Source: Rhizobium mayense
Lineage (GTDB): Bacteria > Pseudomonadota > Alphaproteobacteria > Rhizobiales > Rhizobiaceae
DNA: 64,000 bases
Direction of reading: 5' to 3'
Assembly (NCBI RefSeq): GCF_030272705.1
Contig: NZ_JARFYM010000031.1
Span: 1-64,000 of the forward strand
Position numbers and translations under genes: made by a program
The notes under the pieces: model-generated
Seen by the model: only the letters and a program-made list of their open reading frames with translations
Databases searched by the model: none
What the model was told of the DNA's origin: nothing
Shown here: piece by piece, positions 52,550-61,543 of the stretch
How positions within the stretch are numbered: position 1 is the stretch's first letter
Layout: each line of letters begins with the position of its first letter

Positions 52550-53317
52550 TCACCCCCCAACAGCATTGAGCATCTCCTCTCCCGTGATAATCCTTTCGAC
52601 CTCCTCGATTGTCGTCTTTTTCGGGTCTATGTCGTCTGCGACGACCCTTCCGCCTCGCATGACGACGATCCGGTCGACCACTTGAAACACATGGTGGATG
52701 TTGTGGGCGATGAAGATGCAGGAGTGGCCGGTGTCGCGTGCTTCGCGAACGAAGCGTAGGACCCCTTGCGTTTCGGCAACGCCCAGATTGTTGGTCGGCT
52801 CGTCTAGGATGATCAGGTCGCTATCGAACTGCATGGCGCGGGCGATCGCGACGGCTTGGCGCTCGCCCCCGGATAGGGCGGTAATGGCGGTTTCCGGCGG
52901 AATTTCCTTTTTTATACCGACCCGCTTCAAAAGGTCCCGAGCAGAGGCGTTCATTGCCTCTTGGTCCAATCGGCCGAAGAGGCGGCTTCCCCTAATGGGT
53001 TCCCGCCCCAGGAAGAGATTTCGGGCAATCGACAGCTGCGGAACGAGTGAGGAATCCTGAAAAATCGTTTCAATTCCGTTCGCGATTGCATCTGCCGTGC
53101 TCTTAAGTTCGACTTTTCGCCCCTTGATGATGATGTCTCCGGTCGTCAACGGCACGGCGCCGGATAGCACCTTGATCAGTGTTGATTTGCCAGCACCATT
53201 GTCGCCGAGCAGGCCCACAACCTCCCGCGTCTTGACGGTGAGGCTGACGTCGCGGAGCGCATGGACGCGGCCGTAGAACTTGTTGATCTTCTCCATGCGA
53301 ATAAGGTCTTCGGCCAT
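52550..53317 (-). CDS. CUT2 sugar ABC transporter ATPase, single-domain form
   Basis: A 255-residue ATPase with Walker A GDNGAGKSTLIKVLSG, signature ALSGGERQAVAIARA and Walker B LIILDEPTNNLGVAE. It has one nucleotide-binding domain, unlike RbsA or XylG with two fused domains, and resembles the rhizobial FrcA type. Two copies would work with the RbsC-like permease. It starts 3 bases after the permease stop and is the last gene of the operon. Confidence 0.88.
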   Translation of the reverse strand: MAEDLIRMEKINKFYGRVHALRDVSLTVKTREVVGLLGDNGAGKSTLIKVLSGAVPLTTGDIIIKGRKVELKSTADAIANGIETIFQDSSLVPQLSIARNLFLGREPIRGSRLFGRLDQEAMNASARDLLKRVGIKKEIPPETAITALSGGERQAVAIARAMQFDSDLIILDEPTNNLGVAETQGVLRFVREARDTGHSCIFIAHNIHHVFQVVDRIVVMRGGRVVADDIDPKKTTIEEVERIITGEEMLNAVGG

Positions 53318-53320
53318 GGT

Positions 53321-54307
53321 CTACACTCCCGCGTTGTGTCGCCGCTCGAGCCATGAATGAAGCGCCATCATGCCGAGAATGATGGCTCCAATGAAAATAT
53401 TATAGGCAAGCCCGGGTACCCCGACCATCACGATACCGTTTCGCATGATGCGCAGAATGAAGATGCCGAGCACGGTTCCGACGATCGTACCCCGCCCGCC
53501 CGTCAGCACCGTTCCGCCGATGACCACCATTGCGATCACCTCAAGCTCATAACCGGTTCCGCTATTTGGATTTGCCGCCGACGTGCGGATCGAACTGATC
53601 ACGCCCGCAAGTGCCGCCATGGCGGAAGACGCCATGAACAAATAGATCTTGGTTCGGTTGACATTGACGCCGCGAGCACGCGCCGCGTTGGGATTGCCGC
53701 CCGAAGCCTGTATCCAATTGCCGATTTTCGTCTGCGTGAGGACAAAATGGGCAGCATACGCCGCCAATGCGAACCACAGCACCGACATGTACATCCGGAA
53801 GCCGCCAATGAAGAAGCTCCCGGCCAAGAGTGCGGCAAACCAGTTGCCTCCTGCTGTCCAGGTGTGCTGGGGAAAGCCGTCGGTGATGTAAAGGGCGGTG
53901 CCTCGCACAACCAGGAGCATGCCGAGCGTCACCAAAAAGGACGGGATGCTCAGCTTTGTAACGAACCACCCGTTCGCAAAGCCAATGAAGAGGCTGAGAG
54001 CGAGTGCCACGAGGAAGGCGGCACCGAGCGGCATCAGATTGCCGTTGAACACTGTCCACATCAGAACGGCAGAGAAGCCGAACACCGAACCGACGGACAG
54101 ATCGAACTCCCCGGCGGTCATCAGCAGGGTCATCGCCAACGCGATAAGTCCGAGTTCGACTGTAAAGGAGAGAGTGTTGCTGATGTTTTGAAGTGAGAGG
54201 AAATCCGAATTGAATGACCAGAAGATCACAAGCTCAAGGACCAGCAGGACAAGTGGACCGAATTCGGGTTTCGAAACAAAGCGCTGAAGAAGGGAATGTT
54301 GTTGCAT
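53321..54307 (-). CDS. CUT2 sugar ABC transporter permease (RbsC/FrcC-like)
   Basis: A 328-residue membrane protein with eight to ten hydrophobic segments and the family phrases AGEFDLSVGSVFGFSAV, FVTKLSIPSFLVTLGMLLVVRG and GGNPNAARARGVNV, typical of RbsC-like permeases. It partners the single-domain ATPase downstream and the RbsB-like protein upstream. The gap of 71 bases after the binding-protein gene contains a wobble-paired hairpin. Confidence 0.92.
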   Translation of the reverse strand: MQQHSLLQRFVSKPEFGPLVLLVLELVIFWSFNSDFLSLQNISNTLSFTVELGLIALAMTLLMTAGEFDLSVGSVFGFSAVLMWTVFNGNLMPLGAAFLVALALSLFIGFANGWFVTKLSIPSFLVTLGMLLVVRGTALYITDGFPQHTWTAGGNWFAALLAGSFFIGGFRMYMSVLWFALAAYAAHFVLTQTKIGNWIQASGGNPNAARARGVNVNRTKIYLFMASSAMAALAGVISSIRTSAANPNSGTGYELEVIAMVVIGGTVLTGGRGTIVGTVLGIFILRIMRNGIVMVGVPGLAYNIFIGAIILGMMALHSWLERRHNAGV

Positions 54308-54330
54308 GGATGCTCACCGATTAGGGTGTG

Positions 54331-54350
54331 CCACCCGGCTTGAACCGAGT
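54331..54350 (-). repeat. Imperfect hairpin between binding-protein and permease genes
   Basis: On the minus strand CACTCGGTT and AGCCGGGTG pair over nine positions with two G-U wobbles and a very short loop. It lies 29 bases after the binding-protein stop and 24 bases before the permease start, the same arrangement as in the other transporter operons here. Confidence 0.45.
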
Positions 54351-54378
54351 GACACAGCCAGTAAGTCTTTCGACGACG

Positions 54379-55323
54379 CTATTTGCCTGCGAGAATTTTG
54401 TCGTAGATCGCTGCTTTGTCCTTTTCATAGAGGGCGCCGGTGATGATGTTGAAGCCGGGCGGGATCTTGTCCGCCGCCATGGCTGCTATTGACAAAGCCA
54501 TGTAGCTGGTTGCCTGCGGGTCCTGCCATTGCGCGGCATTCACGTAACCCGTCAGAACTTCCTGTGTGGTATCGGGCGAGTTGCCCCAGCCGACGACCGG
54601 GATTTCGCCAGGCTTTACGCCAACCTGATCAAACACCCGCTTGATGCTTCCGGTTACGAGGTCGCCGAGCCCGATGATTGCCTTGACCTTCGAACGATTG
54701 GCGGTGAGGTAGTCCGACATGCGCGTGATGATTTCGGCCTGGTCGAGCGTCGCGTCCGTCACTTCCCAGGTGATGTTCAGCGGCTTGAAGACGCTGGATA
54801 TTCCTTCTTCTTCCTGCACGCCGTAAGTCGCGCCGGGAACCTCCACAGGCATCCAGACGAAGTCACCGGATTTCACCAGCTTCTTGTCGACCAGATATTG
54901 CGCCCAGTTGTGGCCGAAAGCCTTGTTGTCACCACCGACATAGGCATTGAAGCTCGCCTGAGGATCGGGCGTGTTGAAGTTGATGATTGGGATATTGGCG
55001 GCGTTGGCTTCCTTGACGACCTGGACGAGGCTGCCGGGGTCGGGACTGGTGGTCACAATCCCGGTAGCTCCCGCCGAAATTGCAGCCCTCACAGCCTCTT
55101 GCTGTGCAGGAACGTCACCGTTGTGGAATGATGTGTTGACCTTGTTGCCGGTGTCATCAGCCCAGAGCTTGGCCCCCGCCAGAAAATAAGTCCAGACGGG
55201 ATCCGCCGGCGAGCCGTGCGAAATCCAGTAGTAGGTTTTGCCCTGCGCGTAGGCCGCCGAAACGAAGCCCGCTCCGGCGGCAATGACGATCGCCGAGAGT
55301 AAGGTAATAGCTTTCTTTAGCAC
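54379..55323 (-). CDS. CUT2 sugar-binding protein (RbsB-like)
   Basis: A 314-residue periplasmic protein with a signal peptide (ITLLSAIVIAAGAGFVSAAYAQ, cleavage before GKTYY). The body is a type I binding fold: AAISAGATGIVTTSPDPGSLVQVV, NIPIINFNTPDP and GLGDLVTGSIKRVFDQVG. It heads the three-gene operon with permease and ATPase. Family members bind ribose, xylose, fructose, inositol or autoinducer-2; the ligand here is unknown. Regulation is not evident, because no regulator gene is adjacent. Confidence 0.92.
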   Translation of the reverse strand: MLKKAITLLSAIVIAAGAGFVSAAYAQGKTYYWISHGSPADPVWTYFLAGAKLWADDTGNKVNTSFHNGDVPAQQEAVRAAISAGATGIVTTSPDPGSLVQVVKEANAANIPIINFNTPDPQASFNAYVGGDNKAFGHNWAQYLVDKKLVKSGDFVWMPVEVPGATYGVQEEEGISSVFKPLNITWEVTDATLDQAEIITRMSDYLTANRSKVKAIIGLGDLVTGSIKRVFDQVGVKPGEIPVVGWGNSPDTTQEVLTGYVNAAQWQDPQATSYMALSIAAMAADKIPPGFNIITGALYEKDKAAIYDKILAGK

Positions 55324-55721
55324 GTGAAAACTCCTCCCTTGGCCCGGTCGTTTGGCCGGGCTGTTTGATTTGCTGACCTCCCAGTCAACATCAAAATGAT
55401 TTGCATGCCTGCGTCATTTTGACGTCCTAGAGCCAGCCGGAGGTTGAAGGAGTTGTCAAGCGGCTCCGGTCTTGAATCTGAGCCGTCGGAGCAGAATACG
55501 AAGTTGTGAATGAACCAGGCCGTCAATCCCGATGGAACGGCGGGAATCGAGACACTGCGTCGGTCGCCATGTGGCCGACGCGATGGCGCCGCAAGAACGG
55601 TGCGCGCCGCTATTTTGCTGGAGATGGTGAATGTGCTTGAACGACGGGTCGGGCGGCCTTGCGGGGAAAACACAAAACCGGTTAAAGCCCGCGCATACAT
55701 CTAATTTTCGGGAGGGACGCC
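55324..55721. other. Divergent intergenic region
   Basis: About 400 bases between the RbsB-like gene (minus) and the DMT exporter (plus). A plus-strand frame at 55510-55704 looks partly coding in composition but has no ribosome-binding site and no family that I recognise. Promoters of both flanking genes should lie here. CGGGAGG just before 55722 is the exporter ribosome-binding site. Confidence 0.35.
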
Positions 55722-56636
55722 ATGAGTGTTCGCACGGTCGGTAATTCCGGCAATGTCTTGGTCATTGGCGTGCTTTTGATGTTGCTCGGCGATTTTCTCT
55801 TTTCGCTGAACGATGCAATGGGCAAATGGCTGGTCGCGAGCTTCCCTGTCGGGCAAGTGCTGGTGGTGCGCTCGTTCGGCTCTTTTCTCATCCTCGCGCC
55901 GTTGATCGCAAGGCAGGGAGGCGCAACGCTCTTCCGCATCGAGCGCGTGCCCCTCCAGGTCCTGCGCGTTGTTTTGACGACCGGCGACGTCGCGCTGTTT
56001 TACGCCGCCGTCGCCTATTTGCCGCTTGCGGATGTCATGACCTTCTATATGGCCGGCCCCATCTACGTCGCGGCTCTTTCACATTTTTTCCTTGGCGAAA
56101 CGATCGGATGGCGCCGCTGGCTCGCGGTCGTCGTCGGCTTCATCGGCGTTGTGATCGCGCTGAGGCCCTCCGCGGCGATGCTATCCTGGCCGTCGATTTT
56201 TGCTCTTGTCGGTAGTCTATCCTTTGCGCTGACCTTGGTGCTCGGCCGTCGCCTGCGTTTGACGAGCGATGTGACACTAGTCACTTGGCAGACGGTTGCC
56301 GCGCTTATCACCGGTCTGGTGCTCAGCATTGGCAACTGGCGTTCACCGTCAGCACTCGATTTCACAGCCATGCTGGCGCTTGGGATCGTAGCCGGCAGCG
56401 CTCACATGATGATCACCCGCTCGCTGAAGCTCGCTCCGGCTTCGCTGCTTGCCCCGCTGCAATACAGTCTGCTGATCTGGGCGATTGCTCTCGGCTTCCT
56501 TTTCTTCGGCGATCTTCCGGACAGTCAGATTCTGGTAGGCTCCGCGGTCATTGTGATCGCGGGGCTCTTCATTTTCCACCGAAAGAATCTTACGGGGGAC
56601 ATTCCCAAGGAAGCCATCCCGCCGGATGGGCACTGA
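55722..56636 (+). CDS. DMT-superfamily transporter (EamA type)
   Basis: A 304-residue membrane protein with ten hydrophobic segments arranged as two EamA repeats. The first repeat has SLNDAMGKWLVASFPVGQVL and the second ends at PLQYSLLIWAIALGFLFFGDLPD, the conserved end of the RhaT/EamA fold. Such proteins export amino acids, metabolites or drugs. A short cytosolic tail follows. GGGAGG precedes the ATG. The gene is alone on its strand, so substrate cannot be inferred. Confidence 0.88.
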   Translation: MSVRTVGNSGNVLVIGVLLMLLGDFLFSLNDAMGKWLVASFPVGQVLVVRSFGSFLILAPLIARQGGATLFRIERVPLQVLRVVLTTGDVALFYAAVAYLPLADVMTFYMAGPIYVAALSHFFLGETIGWRRWLAVVVGFIGVVIALRPSAAMLSWPSIFALVGSLSFALTLVLGRRLRLTSDVTLVTWQTVAALITGLVLSIGNWRSPSALDFTAMLALGIVAGSAHMMITRSLKLAPASLLAPLQYSLLIWAIALGFLFFGDLPDSQILVGSAVIVIAGLFIFHRKNLTGDIPKEAIPPDGH

Positions 56637-56644
56637 ACCTTGCA

Positions 56645-56664
56645 ACATGCCGCCCCCGGCATGT
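56645..56664 (+). repeat. Hairpin after the DMT transporter gene
   Basis: ACATGCCG at 56645-56652 pairs perfectly with CGGCATGT at 56657-56664 around a CCCC loop, eight bases past the stop codon. No T-run follows, so it is a candidate transcript end or stabilising hairpin. Confidence 0.45.
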
Positions 56665-56833
56665 GCCGCCCTATCGTCCATCCGCCAGGCGTCACACAGC
56701 GACCCTTGAGAATCTTCATTCTCAGGGATTGCCAAGCCAACATTTAGCTGCCGATAGCCTACTTATGCGATCCAACCAAGTTGGAGGCGTCGCCGCAAGG
56801 CCAACGGCCTAAAGCCGGCAACGCCAAGGTAGA

Positions 56834-57271
56834 CTATATCGTCAGCATCCTGCGCAACCGGGCAAACAGGCTCGGTGGCCTTCCGGCGAGCAGCGGACGA
56901 ATGGAGCGTGCAACTACGGAAGAACTGACCGTTTCGCCGAAATGGCAGTAGCAGACAATTCCGTGCAGCTCATGATCCGTGAGTTCGAAGAAGCGCTTGG
57001 CTTCCCCGTAGCTGTCATTTTCCAAACCAGCGGCGCGAAGAACCGGATCTGCAAAGGCGACGGAGATTGGGGAACTATCCGTCCGCATTGCCGCCCTGGT
57101 CTCGCTAGGCTGAAATTCGGTTTCGCGCAAAGTGGAAAGAAATTGTCGGGGACTCCGCTCGAGAAGATCTATCCAACGTTCGAGCCGTTGGGTTCGCGAC
57201 ATCTCTCGATTAAGGAAATCCTGATCGACTTTTGCAATTTTCTGCAAGTCATCGCGTGCATGCTGCTTCAT
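56834..57271 (-). CDS. Hypothetical protein, 145 residues
   Basis: No family is recognised. The N-terminal 60 residues are predicted helical and charged (IAKVDQDFLNREMSRTQRLE), and the C-terminal part contains a Cys pair in HGIVCYCHFGE and an Arg-rich end. There is no signal peptide or membrane segment. The strong ribosome-binding site AGGAGG five bases before the ATG and the coding-like composition support a real gene. It stands alone between the DMT transporter and the GlxA-type regulator. Confidence 0.6.
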   Translation of the reverse strand: MKQHARDDLQKIAKVDQDFLNREMSRTQRLERWIDLLERSPRQFLSTLRETEFQPSETRAAMRTDSSPISVAFADPVLRAAGLENDSYGEAKRFFELTDHELHGIVCYCHFGETVSSSVVARSIRPLLAGRPPSLFARLRRMLTI

Positions 57272-57472
57272 CTCGGCCTCCTATATGGCGATAGTTGGTC
57301 CCCTTCGATGTAACTTCAGCCCGCCATGATGATTATCCCAAAGAGACGAGATGTCCAGTCACGTTGGGCTGCCCATGATTTGCGGAGCGAGAAATATGAT
57401 GCGCTGAGCGCGCTGATCTCCGGGCTGAACGCGGCGGGACGATCGAAAGTTCGCGCCTCACCGTCGATCGTC

Positions 57473-58423
57473 TTATCCGAAATGATCGCGAAAAGCCTGC
57501 GGGGTCGTGCCGAATGTTTTAAGGAAACTCCGCCGCATGGTCTCGTCCGAACCGAAACCGCAGCGGATGCGTGCCTGGCGAACGGAAAAGCCCTGCTCCA
57601 GGAGGCGCCGGACGGCCTCCACACGGATATCCTCGACGGCCCTGGCGGGCGTGCGGCCGGTTGCCTGCCGATAGTGCCGCGAAAAGCTGCGGGCGCTCAT
57701 ATTTGCCTGCTCGGCAAGCGCCGGCAGCGAAAGGTCTCTGCGCAGATTATCCAGTATCCATCCATGCAGCGGGTCGAAACGATCACCGCTCTCCTGCAGC
57801 GACAGCATTGTGCTGAACTGCGCCTGGCCGCCCGGTCGCTTCAGGAACACGACGAGTTCGCGCGCGACGGCGAGAGCCAATTTTCGGCCGAGATCCGCCT
57901 CCACCAGCGCAAGCGCCAGATCGATGCCGGCCGTAACGCCCGCCGAGGTCCATATGTCGCCATCCCGGACAAAGATCGGATCGGGTTCCAGCCGCACATT
58001 CGGGAAGCGTTTGGAAAACTCGTTGCAGCGGTGCCAGTGCGTTACCGCGCGCCGTCCCTCCAAAAGCCTGGCTTCGGCGAGAAGAAAGGCGCCGCTGCAG
58101 ACCGACGCGGTCCGCCGTGCTCTGGCAGAACGCCGGCGGATCCAGTCTACGAGAGCCGCATCTTTGCACGCTTTGTTGACGCCGATGCCACCGGCGACGA
58201 TCAAAGTATCGATCGGCTCATCGTCATGGGGCAGCAACGCCGTCGCAAGCGCCAGACCCGAGGTCGTGCCCGTCTGCCCGCTTGTTGCAACCGCGATCGC
58301 GTCATAGGGCCTCGGCTGATCGGCGGCGAGTGCCGCCTCGTTGGCGCTCGTAAAGACCTGCAGCGGACCCGTTACATCGAGCAGTTGGGCGTTTTCGAAG
58401 GCTACGATTTCTATGCGGCGCAT
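57473..58423 (-). CDS. GlxA-family AraC regulator with DJ-1/PfpI domain
   Basis: A 316-residue regulator. Residues about 1-185 form a DJ-1/PfpI class I amidotransferase-like domain (IEIVAFENAQLLDVTGPLQVF, nucleophile-elbow Cys in TASVCSGAFLLAEA). The C-terminal 100 residues form an AraC double helix-turn-helix (LPALAEQANMSARSFSRHYR and RIRCGFGSDETMRRSFLKTF). The ATG at 58423 gives the family N-terminus; an upstream frame to 58546 would overlap the divergent gene. It diverges from a stand-alone PfpI protein with which its sensory domain shares sequence, and probably controls it. Confidence 0.9.
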   Translation of the reverse strand: MRRIEIVAFENAQLLDVTGPLQVFTSANEAALAADQPRPYDAIAVATSGQTGTTSGLALATALLPHDDEPIDTLIVAGGIGVNKACKDAALVDWIRRRSARARRTASVCSGAFLLAEARLLEGRRAVTHWHRCNEFSKRFPNVRLEPDPIFVRDGDIWTSAGVTAGIDLALALVEADLGRKLALAVARELVVFLKRPGGQAQFSTMLSLQESGDRFDPLHGWILDNLRRDLSLPALAEQANMSARSFSRHYRQATGRTPARAVEDIRVEAVRRLLEQGFSVRQARIRCGFGSDETMRRSFLKTFGTTPQAFRDHFG

Positions 58424-58508
58424 GGTTGGCTCAAAATGAGGGGACTTTGGCAAATACGCCAAATAATGATCGCGTAAGCTTGCTGAAGTCAACCAATGGA
58501 GATGCACT
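58424..58508. promoter_or_regulatory. Divergent promoter between GlxA regulator and PfpI gene
   Basis: An 85-base gap shared by the two divergent starts. It is AT-richer than the flanks, and an AraC-type activator usually binds direct repeats in such a gap. I could not define repeats with confidence. Confidence 0.4.
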
Positions 58509-59198
58509 ATGACCATCCGCTTCGGCCTGCTCGTTTTTCCTGGCATTCAGCAACTCGATCTCACTGCCCCTTACGAGATCTTCGCCTCGACGGAGGGCGC
58601 AGAGGTCCATCTGGTCTGGAAAGACACTCAACCGATCATTTCCGCAACGAAACTCGCGCTTCAGCCGACGGTAACATTCGATGATTGCCCTCAGCTCGAT
58701 GTCATCTGCGTGCCCGGCGGCGGCGGCATCAATGCGCTGCTTGAAGACGAGATCGTGCTGTCCTTCATTCGCTCAAGGGCGGCGCGGGCACGTTTCATTA
58801 CCTCCGTCTGCACCGGCTCCCTCGTCCTCGGCGCTGCAGGTCTGCTCAAGGGCAAGAAGGCGACGACGCACTGGAATGCTCATGATTTCCTCGCAAGCTT
58901 CGGTGCCATTCCGACCGCAGGCCGTATTGTTCAGGACGGCAATCTTATCACCGCCGGCGGAGTGACGGCTGGCGTCGATTTCGGGTTGGCTGTCGTTGCG
59001 GCCCTTTTGGGCCAGGAGGAAGCAGAGACGGTTCAGCTCTCGCTGGAATATGCGCCGGCGCCGCCGTTCCATTCTGGCACACCGGAAGAGGCGACGGCCG
59101 ATGTCCTCGCGAGAACGAAGCGGCATCTTGCCGGTTCACGGATGGCGCGCGAGGCCATCATCGCTCGGCTGACCGCATCTCAGCGCGATCGGGCTTAG
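58509..59198 (+). CDS. DJ-1/PfpI-family protein, isocyanide-hydratase-like
   Basis: A 229-residue cytosolic protein with FGLLVFPGIQQLDLTAPYEIF at the start and the nucleophile Cys in FITSVCTGSLVLGAAGLLKG. The phrases VICVPGGGGINALL and TTHWNAHDFL match the cyclohexyl-isocyanide hydratase subgroup, which adds water to isonitriles to form N-formamides. Other PfpI proteins are glyoxalases or stress proteins, so the reaction is uncertain. It is transcribed divergently from the GlxA-type regulator. Confidence 0.85.
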   Translation: MTIRFGLLVFPGIQQLDLTAPYEIFASTEGAEVHLVWKDTQPIISATKLALQPTVTFDDCPQLDVICVPGGGGINALLEDEIVLSFIRSRAARARFITSVCTGSLVLGAAGLLKGKKATTHWNAHDFLASFGAIPTAGRIVQDGNLITAGGVTAGVDFGLAVVAALLGQEEAETVQLSLEYAPAPPFHSGTPEEATADVLARTKRHLAGSRMAREAIIARLTASQRDRA

Positions 59199-59318
59199 GC
59201 AACCGCCTCAAAACCTGCTACAAGCGGTCCAAGGCGTCGGCGGCGCTTTCCCACGGTTCAGCCAGGTGTCAGCGTCGCTAAATATGGGGTGCAGGATTTT
59301 GCCAAGGACGATGCTTCG

Positions 59319-59492
59319 ATGACTGCTAAAGCCTACATCATTGCCATGCTGCTGAGTTCCCTCCTGTGGGCGATGTCGTTCGACGTCGCACAGCACGCTT
59401 ATCGACATGCACAAAGAGCGGGGGCAATACCCAATCTCCACCTTAAGCAGACAGCACATCGTTTGATATTCAACGATGATGCAGGCGTTTAG
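59319..59492 (+). CDS. Small hypothetical protein with one hydrophobic segment
   Basis: A 57-residue frame starting MTAKAYIIAMLLSSLLWAMS, which could be a signal anchor, followed by a short His-rich tail (AQHAYRHAQRAG). AAGGA lies about ten bases before the ATG. No family is recognised; it may be real but small. Confidence 0.35.
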   Translation: MTAKAYIIAMLLSSLLWAMSFDVAQHAYRHAQRAGAIPNLHLKQTAHRLIFNDDAGV

Positions 59493-59512
59493 AGCGGGCG
59501 GCACATCCTGAA

Positions 59513-60487
59513 CTAACCAGTATTTGCAGCCGAAGCAGGGCCGGAGTCGACGACTGATCTCAACCCGGTGGAGACAGCCTCTCTTACCGCCAGCTCGGCC
59601 ATGGCGAGAGCGGCCTCGCGGGTCTTGGCGGCGGCGATGAAGCGGCCATTATGGCAAAAGCTCGCCCCATCGATGCCACAGGCCGCCTCCAGATCGCCGT
59701 TGGTCAGGCCTGCCCATGCTGCAGGCAGATCTGCCCGTAGCGCAAACACATCGTCTGCGCGGCGAATGCCGGTCACGCACCAATCCTTTGCGCGCGGGTG
59801 AACGACAAACAGCAGATGATCGGCGCCTGCCTTCACGATGGCAGGGCGAAAGGGCATTCCCATCGGGAGTTCAAGAATTCGCCCCTGACCTGCGTCCTCG
59901 ATCGCCTGAAGCACAATCGCCTCGGCCCGCAATTTCGCGGCGCTTTGGGCAATCTTCGCCTCGACAAGACTCCGGGCGATGGCGAGAGCGTTTTGGAATC
60001 CACGATCTTCTGCCTGGGGATCGACCTCGTCGAAAACCGGTTTCAACGTTTCCAGCAGAGCCGGCAGCGTGAACCCGGCCAGCGGCCCCGCGACCGAGGG
60101 GCTAAGCACGCCATTGTCAACGAGATCGACCGGCAGGACGAAGCTGGTATCGAAAGAGGCATGTACCGCCTCGATATGCGCCGCGGGAAGACCTGAAGCG
60201 GCAAGATAGTCGCGGCCATAATGCTTCCAGATCAAACCGAACGAACTGTACGGCTGGCCATCCTCCCGCAGCGGCGCGCCGCGCTGATGGTGGTCGAAAA
60301 TCTGCGCCGCAGCGTCGTAGGCACCGCCCACATCGTAGATGATGCGGTCTGTGCCGGCTGTGATCCATTCCGACTCCCGGCTGCGGATCAGACGAGCCTG
60401 CGGGAAAAGCCGGGTCAGAATAACGCTGGAGAGCAACTCGTCGGCATGGAAGCCACCGGAATGGGTGACGAGGAATTCTGGGATCAT
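59513..60487 (-). CDS. MYG1/UPF0160-family DHH-type hydrolase
   Basis: A 324-residue protein with the MYG1 motifs THSGGFHADELLSSVIL, IIYDVGG, QIFDHHQRG and the later SFCHNGRFIAAAKT. The DHH and HxD residues form a dinuclear metal site as in DHH phosphoesterases; eukaryotic MYG1 is a 3-prime-5-prime RNA exonuclease, and the bacterial role is unknown. The ATG at 60487 directly precedes the conserved N-terminus; a GTG 16 codons upstream is possible. It stands alone. Confidence 0.85.
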   Translation of the reverse strand: MIPEFLVTHSGGFHADELLSSVILTRLFPQARLIRSRESEWITAGTDRIIYDVGGAYDAAAQIFDHHQRGAPLREDGQPYSSFGLIWKHYGRDYLAASGLPAAHIEAVHASFDTSFVLPVDLVDNGVLSPSVAGPLAGFTLPALLETLKPVFDEVDPQAEDRGFQNALAIARSLVEAKIAQSAAKLRAEAIVLQAIEDAGQGRILELPMGMPFRPAIVKAGADHLLFVVHPRAKDWCVTGIRRADDVFALRADLPAAWAGLTNGDLEAACGIDGASFCHNGRFIAAAKTREAALAMAELAVREAVSTGLRSVVDSGPASAANTG

Positions 60488-60769
60488 GCCGGCTTGTACC
60501 TTGTTGTTCGCGGATGGCTGCGCTTCAGCTGGCACCAGATAGCCATTGCTGGATCTTATCTCAACCCGTCATTCGTTCATTTGCGTCCATTTGCCGGCCC
60601 TGATGGTCCGGAGAGCAGTTGCTCGTTTTGCCAGCAGGCCCTCGCATTGAGCAATATAGATGGGTGCTATGCGTAAATTGCATTGGACGGCCGTTGTAGT
60701 CAAAGGCAGTCATCGCCAGATAATTGACAACGGGAAACAAGCGTTTCTCTCCCATTGAGGAGATGAATT

Positions 60770-61057
60770 ATGGTTGCATTCAAATCTATCGACGAAATGA
60801 CGATCGAGGAGCGACAGGAAATATTGTCGGCGGTCGTAGATACGCTGGAAGAAACTTCCAAAGAGGCTTCATTGGAAGGGCAGGGTACTTATGCCGAGAA
60901 CTCTCGCAACCTCGCCTTGGCCATTAGCGGCTCTGTCGACGACTTGGCCACCGAAGAAATTGAAGCTGCGAATATACTGCTGCAACAGGCGATGACGATG
61001 ATATCGCAATTCCGTCTGAGGCATCCTTATCCAGCGACGAGCCTTTCGATACACTAA
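60770..61057 (+). CDS. Hypothetical protein, 95 residues
   Basis: An acidic, helical protein opening with MTIEERQEILSAVVDTLEET after a short lead. I recognise no family and see no signal peptide or membrane segment. The ribosome-binding site TGAGGAGA before the ATG and a strong terminator 14 bases after the stop make it a credible one-gene transcript. Confidence 0.6.
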   Translation: MVAFKSIDEMTIEERQEILSAVVDTLEETSKEASLEGQGTYAENSRNLALAISGSVDDLATEEIEAANILLQQAMTMISQFRLRHPYPATSLSIH

Positions 61058-61070
61058 TTGAACCACAGCG

Positions 61071-61098
61071 AAAGGGAGCAGCAAGAGCTGCTCCCTTT
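61071..61098. terminator. Strong 12-bp hairpin, bidirectional terminator
   Basis: AAAGGGAGCAGC at 61071-61082 pairs perfectly with GCTGCTCCCTTT at 61087-61098 around an AAGA loop. It lies between convergent genes ending at 61057 (plus) and 61116 (minus). Each arm starts or ends in AAA/TTT, giving a short U tract in either direction. Confidence 0.75.
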
Positions 61099-61115
61099 GG
61101 GCTTCTTTGAGGCGA

Positions 61116-61373
61116 TCATCGTCCTACGCGGACAGCGGCAGATGGCTCGATCATGATCGCATCTATTCCCAAGGCCTCATCATCGAAGAAAGAGCGTCGA
61201 GCTTTACCTGCTCGATAGTCGCCCCATTTGTGTGCGAAACAGAACCACTGGGTTCCCTGCTCGACGTCGTAACGGAGCCTGCCCAACTTCACGCATCCGG
61301 GATATTCGCAATAATGGTCATCCAGCATCTGCCCCTCGGCAGCGCTTGAACTCTTCGCGGTATTGTCAGCCAT
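61116..61373 (-). CDS. Hypothetical protein with possible zinc-binding Cys/His pattern
   Basis: An 85-residue protein. The segment YCEYPGCVKLG followed about 20 residues later by WFCFAHKWGDYRAG gives a CX4C...CX2H arrangement that could hold one zinc ion. AAGGA lies seven bases before the ATG at 61373, preferred over an upstream start. No family is recognised. It ends at the shared terminator with the preceding plus-strand gene. Confidence 0.6.
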   Translation of the reverse strand: MADNTAKSSSAAEGQMLDDHYCEYPGCVKLGRLRYDVEQGTQWFCFAHKWGDYRAGKARRSFFDDEALGIDAIMIEPSAAVRVGR

Positions 61374-61543
61374 CCAAGTGTCCTTCGCATGTTGAGCGCC
61401 GTCGCCACACGAGGCGCGAAGACGCGGTTCCACAATGGACTCACCGGATGTCAGGGTAGGAGCGGGTGGTTAACCGATGGTTTCAAGTCCCAGGCCGCAG
61501 TGCTGAAGTGACTCCGCTGATCGCGAACTAGTTCTCCGCCGAA

